A DNA stretch of 64,000 nucleotides, taken from assembly GCF_026625725.1 (NCBI RefSeq), contig NZ_CP113060.1, forward strand, positions 1,556,001 through 1,620,000, written 5' to 3'. Shown here one piece after another: positions 1 through 8,160 of this stretch. The translations under genes and the position numbers were made by a program. The notes below the pieces were generated by a model that worked only from the letters and a program-made list of their open reading frames with translations, ran no database searches and was not told the DNA's origin. Position 1 is the stretch's first letter; each line of letters begins with the position of its first letter. The stretch comes from Pseudomonas sp. SL4(2022). GTDB taxonomy: Bacteria; Pseudomonadota; Gammaproteobacteria; Pseudomonadales; Pseudomonadaceae.

Positions 1-388
1 GGCTGATCAAGCCAGTGCCGACCGGGTGTATGCCGAACTGCAACAGGGCCTGAGCTTCGATGACGCCGTGCGCCGCTACTCACTGGCTGAGACCAAGAGC
101 CACACGCCACCCGGCGACCTCGGCCTGATTCGCCCACAGGACGCGCCGCTGGATTTTCTGCGCAAGACCGCCCTGCTGCAGAAGGCAAACAGCATTTCTC
201 AACCGATGTTGATCGACGGCGCCTTCGAGATCGTGCAGGTACGCAGCCGCGAGGATCGACAGCTGCCACTGAGCGATCCCAGCGTGCGGTATGAGGTCAA
301 CCAGGCCGTGGCCAAGGAGCAACTGACCCAAGCCTTCCAGGCTCGCGTCGACGCTCTGCTGGCCAACGCCAAGGTAGAAGGGCTATGA
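1..388 (+). CDS. Parvulin-type peptidyl-prolyl isomerase, C-terminal fragment
   Basis: This is the 3' end of a gene that starts upstream of the window; the frame is open from base 2. The residues include the GDLG motif and a trailing FEIVQVRSRE strand, which are typical of PpiC/parvulin rotamase domains, followed by a short helical C-terminus. Prolyl isomerases of this kind (EpsD family) occur in exopolysaccharide operons as periplasmic foldases, and the polysaccharide genes to the right fit that role. The next gene starts inside its stop codon (ATGA), so the two are co-transcribed. The N-terminal signal or lipoprotein region cannot be seen. The family call is good; the EpsD assignment is an inference from context. 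Confidence 0.75.
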   Translation, partial: ADQASADRVYAELQQGLSFDDAVRRYSLAETKSHTPPGDLGLIRPQDAPLDFLRKTALLQKANSISQPMLIDGAFEIVQVRSREDRQLPLSDPSVRYEVNQAVAKEQLTQAFQARVDALLANAKVEGL

Positions 389-969
389 AGGCCTGGCTCG
401 GTATCGGCCTACTCGGCGTGATCACCGCGGTGACCATCGTCGTTGTGCGCACGCCCCAGGCTGATATCACACCTGCCGTTGCAGCACAGACTGCAACACC
501 AATCAGTCCGCCCATTCGCCTGCCAGAGATGCCCGCCGCACTGCCGAAACAGCAGCCAGCGGCAACCCCAACACCTGCGGAACAACCTGTGGAAGCACCG
601 CCCAGCGAACCGCCCCTGAATGCCCAGGAAGCGCAGATGCTGATTCAGCTTATGGCCGATCAGGGTGACCCACGCAGCCCGGCCCTGGGCCAACTCAAAC
701 CGCGCCAACCCGCCAGCCCCGCCCAAATGGCCGATCCGGCGCAGTACAACGCCTTCGAAGAACAACAAACCCGCGACCAGATCATGGCCTACGCCAGCGG
801 CGTCCAGCAGATCCCCGCCATCCGCGAGCGCATCGAACAAGCCGCGCAATCCGGCGAACGCAGCCAAACCGAACTCGACGAAGCCCGCGCCGCGCTGGAG
901 CAGCTGGAAATGCTGCAGAACAAACTGCTGAGGGAAAGACCGGAACTGTTACCGGATGGAGGCGAGTGA
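385..969 (+). CDS. Hypothetical single-pass inner-membrane protein with Pro/Ala-rich linker
   Basis: A 194-residue protein starting at an ATG that overlaps the preceding stop. Residues about 3-22 form one hydrophobic segment with few charges, consistent with an uncleaved membrane anchor. Residues about 30-75 are rich in Pro, Ala and Gln, like a periplasmic linker. The C-terminal third is highly charged and probably helical or coiled-coil, with many Glu, Gln, Arg and Leu residues. I do not recognise a family. Its overlap with the prolyl isomerase suggests a role in the envelope part of polysaccharide assembly or export. Confidence 0.7.
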   Translation: MKAWLGIGLLGVITAVTIVVVRTPQADITPAVAAQTATPISPPIRLPEMPAALPKQQPAATPTPAEQPVEAPPSEPPLNAQEAQMLIQLMADQGDPRSPALGQLKPRQPASPAQMADPAQYNAFEEQQTRDQIMAYASGVQQIPAIRERIEQAAQSGERSQTELDEARAALEQLEMLQNKLLRERPELLPDGGE

Positions 970-1272
970 CAGAAATACGCTCATCCGATGGGTGCCCAAA
1001 TGCTCTAATCGACTCACCACCCGAAGCAGGAACTTCGGCCGGCCATCCCTCGCTCGTACTGCAGGCATGCGCAGTAAAAGCCTGACAATAGATGCATGGC
1101 GTAATACCCGTGGCGCACAAAAGAACGGCGGGATGGCGAGCGGCGCTTAAACGGCAGCGAGCAATTAGCACCAAAACAAATTCTATTCAGATCCAAAATA
1201 TTTATCTGAATAAATTTTCACACGCTGTCACGCCATTAGGTACAGCATTTAAGCGCCACGTCTTTATATTGA
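970..1272. other. Intergenic region, no gene recognised
   Basis: About 300 bases between the end of the rightward hypothetical gene and the end of the leftward methyltransferase gene. Short open frames cross it, but none has a ribosome binding site or a recognisable product. Base composition shifts from GC-rich to AT-rich from about 1150 onward. I see no convincing hairpin terminator. Confidence 0.5.
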
Positions 1273-2232
1273 TTAATGACGTTTTAACGCCAACCGTAAA
1301 AGACGCACAGCGGCTCGAGGATAACCATTACGCAGGCTCCACGGTCGAATTTGTTTTTTGATATGTGCTTTAGTGCTGATTAGCGCATGCTGTGCAACTG
1401 AGTGTTCAGATACACACTGTTCGCTGAGACGGGCATAGACGCGCAGATTACCCTCGTATATTCCATACGCCTCACGACAACTGTGCTGAACCTTAAAGCC
1501 ATTTTTCTGCAATAAAGCCTCGAGCGTTTCCATACAGAAGTAGCTACGGTGGGAAATATGGATTTGCCACAAACCAAGTTTCGGCCAATTAGCCAGAATA
1601 TCGGGCACCTCTATAACCAGCCAACCATCAGGGGCAATCAGTTTGGCAATCCACCCCAGCGCCTTTCCCGGCTCATCCAGATGCTCCAGCACATGAAATA
1701 AGGTCACCAACTTTGGCTTGAATGGCAGCTGAGTCGTTTGGTCCAGGTACCCGTCCTGGATAGCCTCACCTAATCCCAAGGTATGAACCGCATGCTCGCG
1801 CTGAGGCCCACCAGGTTCAATACCGGCATATTGTTCGCAGCCATGTGCCCTGCAGGCGTCCAGGAAAAAGCCTAACCCAGAGCCCACGTCCAACACAGAA
1901 GAGCATTCACCAACCACTGCGTTGATTTCGCTGTAGCGATAGCCCGCAATCAGGCGGTAGTGACAGAGCGCATCTTCGGGTGGCGGCTGACGCATCAAAC
2001 GAGGGTAAATGTGTGAATAGAAACGGGTCTGGGCTTCACCGCTGAGCCCTCGAGCCAGGTAAACCACGCCGCATCCACGACAAGCCGATAGATTGACTTC
2101 AAGAAAATAGCGATCACGACGCCAGATGAAAGAGGGGTCGCGCTTACCGCAGGACGGACACGGAAGCTCCAGCAGATTCTGGTTCAGCCTGCCGAGCTCA
2201 ACCAGCAAAGAGGAATTTTGACTAACCGACAT
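1273..2232 (-). CDS. Class I SAM-dependent methyltransferase with N-terminal zinc ribbon
   Basis: A 319-residue protein. Residues about 23-60 contain two CxxC pairs (CPSC and CRGC), a zinc-ribbon-like module. This is followed by a Rossmann methyltransferase domain with the SAM loop VLDVGSGLGFFLDACR near residue 110 and the LFHVLEHLDEP motif near 180. This is the Methyltransf_23 type common in polysaccharide and cell-surface loci, where such enzymes methylate sugars. The same architecture occurs at 14241-15242, including the YLxxGxS stretch after the ribbon, so the two are probably paralogues. The substrate is unknown. It is transcribed leftward as a single gene with AT-rich DNA upstream. Confidence 0.8.
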   Translation of the reverse strand: MSVSQNSSLLVELGRLNQNLLELPCPSCGKRDPSFIWRRDRYFLEVNLSACRGCGVVYLARGLSGEAQTRFYSHIYPRLMRQPPPEDALCHYRLIAGYRYSEINAVVGECSSVLDVGSGLGFFLDACRAHGCEQYAGIEPGGPQREHAVHTLGLGEAIQDGYLDQTTQLPFKPKLVTLFHVLEHLDEPGKALGWIAKLIAPDGWLVIEVPDILANWPKLGLWQIHISHRSYFCMETLEALLQKNGFKVQHSCREAYGIYEGNLRVYARLSEQCVSEHSVAQHALISTKAHIKKQIRPWSLRNGYPRAAVRLLRLALKRH

Positions 2233-2604
2233 TAATGCCCACTATATATTAAATGATTTTTATCAGCGCACTTTAAATCAACATACCATTACTTTTAAAC
2301 CACATTCACAAACATTAAAAAAACAAATAAAAAACACAAAGCAATGACCACATATTAATTTACCGAAGCGTAACATAAAAAACTTCCACCTGAATTATTA
2401 AAGCCTACCTGAGCACTTTAAGCCATTGAAAACCTCCGATTTCCGATAACCACTATAGCCTGCTTACATTCACAAGCGGATAAAATAAAAAAATCACAGC
2501 ACATAAAATGATTACGCCATACACCGCACAGAAAATTTAACACTACGCCTTGCAAAGGCCTATACTCAAAGAATTCTAGCGTCTAATTCTACCGTGAAAA
2601 AATA
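2233..2604. other. AT-rich intergenic segment
   Basis: A 370-base non-coding stretch that is strikingly AT-rich compared with the GC-rich neighbours and holds many A and T runs. It separates two leftward methyltransferase genes and probably carries the promoter of the left one. I see no open frame with a ribosome binding site, no clear terminator and no inverted repeat that would mark an insertion sequence. Such DNA is a common target of MvaT/H-NS silencing in Pseudomonas and a common sign of acquired DNA; that reading is inference. Confidence 0.6.
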
Positions 2605-3354
2605 TTAATCAGAATCCATAGGTTTCTTACGGTAAACACCATCATCCCCCCTCACACCAGGCAGTAAATGATCGTCCCTACCGTAAATGGGAGTGACCTC
2701 TGTTTCATCGGTGAAAGTCTCCCGTTGCAGGCACTCAAACAAGTAAGCAACCTGCGTATCGCCAAAGCGGAAGTTGGCGTGGCGAATCACTAACAGCCCG
2801 CCAGGACGCAATACCCTAGCAAAATCTATGATAACTCGCTCGAAATCGCTAAATCTCAGCCAGGCTGAACACTGGTCCGGGCAGCCCCCCAAGGCGCCAT
2901 GGCGAAATACAGCCATAGAAAGGATCAGCTCGTAGGACTCTGGCTGATAAGACTCCACATTAGCGGCGCATTTAAATGCCAGTCGGGATGGATACCCCTC
3001 ACGTCGCCAGCGTCTCCAACAGTCACGGATACGCCCCGGCTCGATATCCACACCACATATATGCGCCTGGGTGAAATACCGGGCTAGGCTGAACACCTCC
3101 TCACCTGTCGAGCAGCCGAAGGACAGAATGCGGGTTTCTGGCTCATCGACAATGAACTCGCTTAGCCACTGGAGCCGTGACGAGTATCGAGCGTCACGGG
3201 TGGTACCGTAGGGCTGAAACAAGCCTTGCGGGGCTCGCCAAAGTAACAACGCCGAGCGGCGATGCTCGCCTCCGAGGACTATCTGTAGGGCAAGGCGCGC
3301 CATGCTGACTAAGGAGTATCGCTTACGTATACAACGCCTGAAGAGCATATTCAT
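2605..3354 (-). CDS. SAM-dependent methyltransferase-like protein
   Basis: A 249-residue protein with one Rossmann-type methyltransferase domain. The SAM loop ILSFGCSTGEEVFSL lies at about residues 95-110, an acidic GVDIEPGRI strand follows, and the conserved RVLRPGGLLVIRHANF segment is near residue 185. The FGCSTGEE loop resembles CheR-type and other small-molecule methyltransferases, but the CheR N-terminal domain is missing. The substrate cannot be read from the sequence. The gene is divergent from the unrecognised gene at 3422, with 67 bases between them. It could belong to the polysaccharide locus or, less likely, serve the lasso peptide cluster next door. Several Met codons lie near the N-terminus, so the start is approximate. 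Confidence 0.7.
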   Translation of the reverse strand: MNMLFRRCIRKRYSLVSMARLALQIVLGGEHRRSALLLWRAPQGLFQPYGTTRDARYSSRLQWLSEFIVDEPETRILSFGCSTGEEVFSLARYFTQAHICGVDIEPGRIRDCWRRWRREGYPSRLAFKCAANVESYQPESYELILSMAVFRHGALGGCPDQCSAWLRFSDFERVIIDFARVLRPGGLLVIRHANFRFGDTQVAYLFECLQRETFTDETEVTPIYGRDDHLLPGVRGDDGVYRKKPMDSD

Positions 3355-3421
3355 ATGCGCTTTACCTGAGCACGGACAAACTTGACACTAGCACTCACTC
3401 TCCGACACGGAAGTGCCCACA

Positions 3422-4180
3422 ATGAACAACGAAAAAACCGCCATCGCCGCCGACATCCTGAACTTTAAGCCTGGGAAGACTACCATTGCCGAGAATCTCC
3501 AGGCAGCCCAGCTTCGAGGCGATATAATCCTGCATGAAGACGGCAGCTGGTCGCTGACAAGAACCTACTTAGCGGCCAACAACTGGGTATTTGGCCCGGT
3601 AAGCACGCCCTTCCCTTGCGGGAAACTTATGGGGTTTCTCTTTTACCAGGCATATGCACGAGCGACTGTTCCTGACGGTTGTCGCACCTGCTACAAAGTA
3701 CAAGTGCGACCGACCACATTGCAGCAACTGGTCGCTTCCGAGCGAATTGCTCATGACCTACCGTACGCCTACAAGGCCGGTGCCAGTCTGAACTTGCAGT
3801 TCCAAGCCGGCCCCTACCGCACGCTGTTTTATCTCGACAGCCTGCAACAAGCCCAAGACGTTTACAAACAAGTGCGCGAACGAGTCAACTTGGCCAAAGA
3901 GCTGGGACCGAATGTCGAGGTCACTATTAAGCGGGGATGCACAGCGTATGAAATCCATTGCGGCCCATCCAATAACTTCACGTTCACCAATGAACTCAAG
4001 ACCGTTGAAACGGCCCTATTGGAGCGCCTGCGCCCAACTCAGCGCCTGGCGCCGGTCTCCGCTGCAGTCACATTGATGAAGTGGGTGCAGGTCGCCTATC
4101 AGGTGGGCGACAACAGTTACAAAAACTTCACCCAAGGGCGTCCGCTCTATAAAGAGCCAGTGAACTATTCACCGGAGTAA
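3422..4180 (+). CDS. Unrecognised 252-residue protein upstream of the lasso precursor
   Basis: I do not recognise a family. The ATG at 3422 is chosen over a GTG at 3413 because a GGAAG ribosome binding site lies 8 bases before it. The protein is soluble, with no signal peptide or membrane segment. It has five Cys residues (PFPCGK, GCRTCYK, RGCTAY, IHCGP) and several aromatic patches (NNWVF, GFLFYQAY, TLFYLDS). It ends 64 bases before the lasso precursor on the same strand and could be co-transcribed with it. An accessory role in the peptide pathway is therefore possible but is only a positional argument. Confidence 0.65.
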   Translation: MNNEKTAIAADILNFKPGKTTIAENLQAAQLRGDIILHEDGSWSLTRTYLAANNWVFGPVSTPFPCGKLMGFLFYQAYARATVPDGCRTCYKVQVRPTTLQQLVASERIAHDLPYAYKAGASLNLQFQAGPYRTLFYLDSLQQAQDVYKQVRERVNLAKELGPNVEVTIKRGCTAYEIHCGPSNNFTFTNELKTVETALLERLRPTQRLAPVSAAVTLMKWVQVAYQVGDNSYKNFTQGRPLYKEPVNYSPE

Positions 4181-4244
4181 ACCAATTGTCCGTAAATTGC
4201 GAGTACGGTAACCTCATCAACCATACTCATCTGGAGCAAAGCGC

Positions 4245-4418
4245 ATGAATGACATGACAGACTGTCCAGCCCCCCACGGCGAAAAAATCGAGCAAAATAT
4301 CCAGCGCAAGGCCTGGCAAAAGCCGGACTTCACCGAGGTATCAATCACCGACGTAACCGCATCCATCTTCGCTACGAGCGGAAATGATGGGACCTTGGGT
4401 TTCAGCAACGTGTCTTGA
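4245..4418 (+). CDS. Lasso peptide precursor (A)
   Basis: A 57-residue peptide with a GGAG ribosome binding site 8 bases before the ATG. The leader carries a WxxPxF element (KAWQKPDF, residues 22-29) that matches the YxxP-type recognition motif bound by PqqD-like B1 proteins. Applying the family rule of Thr at leader position -2 places the cut after VTA, giving the 18-residue core SIFATSGNDGTLGFSNVS (bases 4362-4415). Asp9 is the only acidic residue in the core, so a nine-residue Ser1-Asp9 macrolactam is the only ring that satisfies both rules. The C-terminal Ser fits phosphorylation as described for paeninodin. The cyclase follows 30 bases later. The processing prediction is inference; the gene context is strong. 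Confidence 0.88.
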   Translation: MNDMTDCPAPHGEKIEQNIQRKAWQKPDFTEVSITDVTASIFATSGNDGTLGFSNVS

Positions 4419-4448
4419 TCTGGGACGCTCGGTTTTGAAAGTTAGCCT

Positions 4449-6374
4449 GTGAGCGCCTTCGCCGGCCTATTGGCCATAGGGCGTGCTTTGCCGGTTGATC
4501 TGGCCGAGCGCTTTGCGAAAGCATTGGACGCTCCAGGGCTGGAGTTGCCGCAGTACTGGTCGGACGCGGGTGTGCACCTGTCACATCGCATGCGCGTTAC
4601 AGCTCCCGAGGACCGCCAGGACAAGCAACCAAGGCACAATGCCGAACATCCTTTAGTGCTGGTATTCGACGGCTATTTGGTCAACCGACCCGAGCTGATT
4701 CAATCATTGGCCCTGCCAAGGTCGGCGAATAACTGGCCAGACAGTGCGCTTGCCTTCGAGGCGCTTCTCCACTGGGACGAGCGGGCAGCTGAGCATCTGT
4801 TGGGCGATTTCGCACTGGCGGCCTGGAATCCAATGACGCAATGCCTGCTGTTGATGAGGGACGGCGTAGGCCAGCGCCCACTCTACTACCACCACAGCAA
4901 CGGCTTATTTGCTTTCGCGACGTCTCCCACTGCCCTACTGGCAATCCCTGGTATTCCTTGGGGCGTGGACGAAGATCGACTGATCCTAAACCTTTTTGAT
5001 TTACCCCTCGATCCCCATAGCACCTTTCACAAACACATATCCGCACTTCCCGCCGGCTCCGTCGCTACCTTGCGCGGAAGCCGCCTGACTCAACGTTGTT
5101 ACTGGACACCGGAGCGCAAATCAGAACTGCATCTGCCTCACGAAGAAGACTATGTTGAGGCCGCGCGCGAACTGTTCAACCGAGCGGTACGGGATTGCCT
5201 GAGAATCGAAGGCCCTGCTTTTTCGTCCATCACCGGAGGATTGGACTCTTCCGCCGTTTCGGTAACGGCGCTGCGACATCTGCCTGGCAACAGACTTACC
5301 ACACTGACCAGCCTACCAGCCGAAGGTACGATTACCGCCGATTCACCATCTTTTTATGCCTCCGAACGCCCGTATGTGGAGAGCATCGCGGAACAAAGCC
5401 CTAGCCTGACCCCACTCTTTTTTCCTGGCCCAGAGCTGCATCGCTGGGATACAGACTGGACAGCCATGTTTCAATCCACGGGTACCCCATGGCGTAATGT
5501 CATGAACCTCGCATGGATGGGCCCCGCAAGGGACTATGTACGCCAGCAGGGCGGGCGCGTGCTGCTTTCGGGCGGGCTCGGTAACATTACATTGTCTTGG
5601 GATGGCCAAGGCACACTTCCCGGCCTGATCAGACGCGGCCGATGGTTGCAGGCACTCCGGGAAGCCAATGCTCTGGCACAAGGCTCCGGTCGGTCGGCTT
5701 CTACGGCGCGCCAGATCTTCAGGACGACGTTGATGCCGTTTCTGCCTGGTTATATTCAACGTGTAATGCGAAACCTGCTGGGCCAATCAACAGAGTTGGA
5801 GTGGCAAAAGCAGTGTTCGGTTACACCGGCAGCCCGAAACCGGCCCCAGATCCAGGCCGCATTCAGAAAGCGCGAGCGCATGTCTACGCTGGGTAGCTGG
5901 GAACTGCGCCAATGCTGCTTTGAGGAACGCCAGGTTAGCCTTGAAGCTATGGGGCTTGTACGAGCACTCCATGGCTTCGAAGTTCGCGACCCCATGGCTG
6001 ATCGTCGGTTGCTGGAGTTCTGCTTTTCGCTGCCCGACAGCCTCTATCTGAACGGTGGTGTGAGCCGACTGTTAGCGCGTCACGTCACCGCAGACCGCCT
6101 GCCGGCGAGCGTTGTAAACAACCGCCGTCGTGGCCTGCAATGCCCAGAGTACATGCATCGGATGACGGCCATGCGACCGATGCTGGCCGAGCATCTCGCT
6201 CAATTGAACGGATCTCCCCTGGCCAGAGAGATACTCGATCTCAAGCGAATGAGTGCACTGCTTGCACACTGGCCTTCGACGCCCTGGCACCGCGAGTACC
6301 TGACAGTACTTCACCGAGGACTGCACTTTGGTCAGTTTCTTCACTGGGTAGAGTCCGGCGGCACGCGGAACTAG
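4449..6374 (+). CDS. Lasso macrolactam synthetase (C), asparagine synthetase-like
   Basis: A 641-residue protein starting at GTG. Residues 1 to about 215 resemble a class II glutamine amidotransferase domain, but the catalytic Cys2 is replaced (it begins MSAFAG), as is usual for lasso cyclases, which do not use glutamine. Residues about 230-600 form the asparagine-synthetase ATP-pyrophosphatase domain with the PP-loop ITGGLDSS near residue 261. In the family this enzyme adenylates the side-chain carboxylate of the acceptor Asp or Glu, here predicted to be Asp9, and joins it to the freed N-terminus to close the ring. It is co-directional with the precursor and 30 bases downstream. Its stop shares the CTAG with the stop of the converging sulfotransferase. 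Confidence 0.88.
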   Translation: MSAFAGLLAIGRALPVDLAERFAKALDAPGLELPQYWSDAGVHLSHRMRVTAPEDRQDKQPRHNAEHPLVLVFDGYLVNRPELIQSLALPRSANNWPDSALAFEALLHWDERAAEHLLGDFALAAWNPMTQCLLLMRDGVGQRPLYYHHSNGLFAFATSPTALLAIPGIPWGVDEDRLILNLFDLPLDPHSTFHKHISALPAGSVATLRGSRLTQRCYWTPERKSELHLPHEEDYVEAARELFNRAVRDCLRIEGPAFSSITGGLDSSAVSVTALRHLPGNRLTTLTSLPAEGTITADSPSFYASERPYVESIAEQSPSLTPLFFPGPELHRWDTDWTAMFQSTGTPWRNVMNLAWMGPARDYVRQQGGRVLLSGGLGNITLSWDGQGTLPGLIRRGRWLQALREANALAQGSGRSASTARQIFRTTLMPFLPGYIQRVMRNLLGQSTELEWQKQCSVTPAARNRPQIQAAFRKRERMSTLGSWELRQCCFEERQVSLEAMGLVRALHGFEVRDPMADRRLLEFCFSLPDSLYLNGGVSRLLARHVTADRLPASVVNNRRRGLQCPEYMHRMTAMRPMLAEHLAQLNGSPLAREILDLKRMSALLAHWPSTPWHREYLTVLHRGLHFGQFLHWVESGGTRN

Positions 6375-7210
6375 TCGTAACCCAGTCTCGCCCTCATCGC
6401 CTCTGTAGCGTTTTCCACGCGCCTGCGTTGTTTATCGGTCAGTTGTTCACGCCAACTGCCCGCTCGTCCCTCCCGAAAGAACCGCTTGGCCCGCGCTGGA
6501 CGCTCACTGAAGCCATGCTGGGCTTCAGCCGCCTGTAGCCGATCAAAGCGAGTCGCTGTCATTGCCTGCTCCAGCCGTCCTGCATCCAACGTCCAACCAA
6601 CGTACTCGACAACACGAGCCAGGCTTTGCAGAGGCTGTATCAACATATCCTCGTAACGCAACAACAATGGAGCCCATGGCGCGGGCAGATCAATCCAGCT
6701 GCGGACATGGTGAGACCAGCTCCCCAAGAACTGGGGTAACTGCTCCAGCAGCCAGGCGCGCTGATGGCAAAGCGTAGCGTTTTCGTCGAGGAGAAAATCG
6801 ATCGTTCTGTCCGCATCGATACCGATGTGCCCTGCGAGCGAGAGCACTACATCGCGAGGGTCTCGCACGACATAAATCGCCCCCAAAGTGGCATCTACCG
6901 GGAACAGGGGTTCATGACCCGGCGTCAGCCGCCAGGCATCATGGACCTTGTTGAAAAGAGGATTACGCGCGGCGAGGGCCAGCTCTTCATACAAGCGCGG
7001 ACGTAGCATGAGGATCTCGTCCGGCAGTAAATCGGACGAAGCCACGCCAAGGTGGTCGTCGAAACGGCGGCGGCTACTGGCGGCGTGGGCAAAGTCCAGC
7101 CTCTGGGAAAAATCCGGGGTTGCACCACCGTTGCGATAGCTATTCAACGCCAGGCGCAGCCAGGTATTGCCTGACTTGGGGTAGGACGCCAGCCAATAAA
7201 AACCACTCAT
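6371..7210 (-). CDS. PAPS-dependent sulfotransferase (lasso tailoring candidate)
   Basis: A 279-residue cytoplasmic protein with the 5'-phosphosulfate binding loop YPKSGNTW at residues 10-17 and the 3'-phosphate binding segment RDPRDVVLS near residue 118. A later RYEDM element is also typical of the Sulfotransfer_1 family. It moves sulfate from PAPS to a hydroxyl or amine. The start overlaps the kinase stop by 4 bases (ATGA), making it the last gene of the B1-B2-kinase-sulfotransferase operon. The predicted peptide has no Tyr, so if the peptide is the substrate, sulfation would be on Ser or Thr. A polysaccharide substrate is the alternative. The family call is firm; the substrate is open. Confidence 0.85.
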   Translation of the reverse strand: MSGFYWLASYPKSGNTWLRLALNSYRNGGATPDFSQRLDFAHAASSRRRFDDHLGVASSDLLPDEILMLRPRLYEELALAARNPLFNKVHDAWRLTPGHEPLFPVDATLGAIYVVRDPRDVVLSLAGHIGIDADRTIDFLLDENATLCHQRAWLLEQLPQFLGSWSHHVRSWIDLPAPWAPLLLRYEDMLIQPLQSLARVVEYVGWTLDAGRLEQAMTATRFDRLQAAEAQHGFSERPARAKRFFREGRAGSWREQLTDKQRRRVENATEAMRARLGYD

Positions 7211-8160
7211 GCCGGCACACGCCCGCGTGCGTGGACGTCAACAATACGACTGACGAGGTCATCCAAGTGCTCGAAACCCGACAACTGTCGAAGCAGGATA
7301 TGGTCGGCGACTCCTGCCGCAAGCTGGGTTGCCAGCGAAAAGTGGGCGGCTTTATCCGTCGCCACGCGCATCAAAGCAGGAGCCTGGTACAGGGCGTGCG
7401 CGAAACGAATTGATGCATCGAGCCCCATGACACACTGCTGGCCGACATGCTGGACGTCATTAACCCGCTCAAGGTGATAAAGGGTTGCGAGCTTCAGCGG
7501 CTCATCGGCCGAAAAATCTGTCGCTTGCAATCCAATAGAGAACTTGTCCATGCCCCGGCGGACACGCTCTCTTGATGTGCCGCGCACCTCTTCCCGCTCA
7601 AGAGCATCGCCCCATAGTTTGATCCGGGGGAAGGTCGGCAGTGCCAAGGTGCCTTGCTCCCCGGCGCAGACCAAAGTCACATCATCAGCCAGGATTGGAT
7701 AACCTCGGCGAATGAAGGCTGACGCCAGGGTGGATTTACCGGCCCCAGATGCTGCGCTGAATGCCACCGCGACATCGCCATGCGGGGTGGGTAATCTGAC
7801 GCAACAGGCATGCAGGGGAAGTAGACCACGCCGCTGGCAGGCAATGGCGAAAACCATGCCGAACAGGAAAGCTCGAATAGCAGGAAAGTCCTCAGGGAGG
7901 TGAGGCTGTATGCGAATCGAACGACCATCGGCCGCTATGCGGTAAGCCGCCACCCCGTCAATAGCAAAGCGACAAGTCCCGTCAATGCTGTGTTGCACAA
8001 TCGGCCCCACGTGAACAGACTCTGCCAGGTGCGCCTCGACAGCTCCCAACTCAATGAGCAGTTCTACCGGCGCCTGCGGATCACCTGTCCATGGCAGCAA
8101 GTCCGGCAGCGAGATCTCACTGTGGACTCGCCAGCCACACAACCGATAATCGTCATGCAT
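7207..8160 (-). CDS. HPr-kinase-like lasso peptide kinase
   Basis: A 317-residue protein related to the C-terminal half of HPr serine kinase. An N-terminal domain of about 115 residues precedes the LLPLHACCV strand, the P-loop [16 protein letters not shown] (about residues 134-149) and a YPILADDVTL segment that supplies the acidic metal or base residues. Kinases of this type in lasso clusters phosphorylate the C-terminal Ser of the precursor, as shown for the paeninodin system. The predicted core here ends in Ser, which agrees. It overlaps B2 upstream by 8 bases and the sulfotransferase downstream by 4, so translation is coupled. Confidence 0.82.
   Translation of the reverse strand: MHDDYRLCGWRVHSEISLPDLLPWTGDPQAPVELLIELGAVEAHLAESVHVGPIVQHSIDGTCRFAIDGVAAYRIAADGRSIRIQPHLPEDFPAIRAFLFGMVFAIACQRRGLLPLHACCVRLPTPHGDVAVAFSAASGAGKSTLASAFIRRGYPILADDVTLVCAGEQGTLALPTFPRIKLWGDALEREEVRGTSRERVRRGMDKFSIGLQATDFSADEPLKLATLYHLERVNDVQHVGQQCVMGLDASIRFAHALYQAPALMRVATDKAAHFSLATQLAAGVADHILLRQLSGFEHLDDLVSRIVDVHARGRVPA

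Noticed and set aside
3382..3410. Sigma-70 promoter with TTGACA upstream of the unrecognised gene at 3422
   Set aside because: The -35 hexamer is perfect but no acceptable -10 lies 16-18 bases downstream.
4245..4418. Alternative lasso core starting at Gly46 (after FATS) or at Ile41/Phe42
   Set aside because: The Gly start would leave no Asp/Glu at position 7-9, and the others break the Thr -2 rule. Only the Ser40 start satisfies both.
5343..5786. 147-codon open frame on the strand opposite the lasso cyclase
   Set aside because: No ribosome binding site, no family pattern, and it lies wholly inside a well-supported gene.
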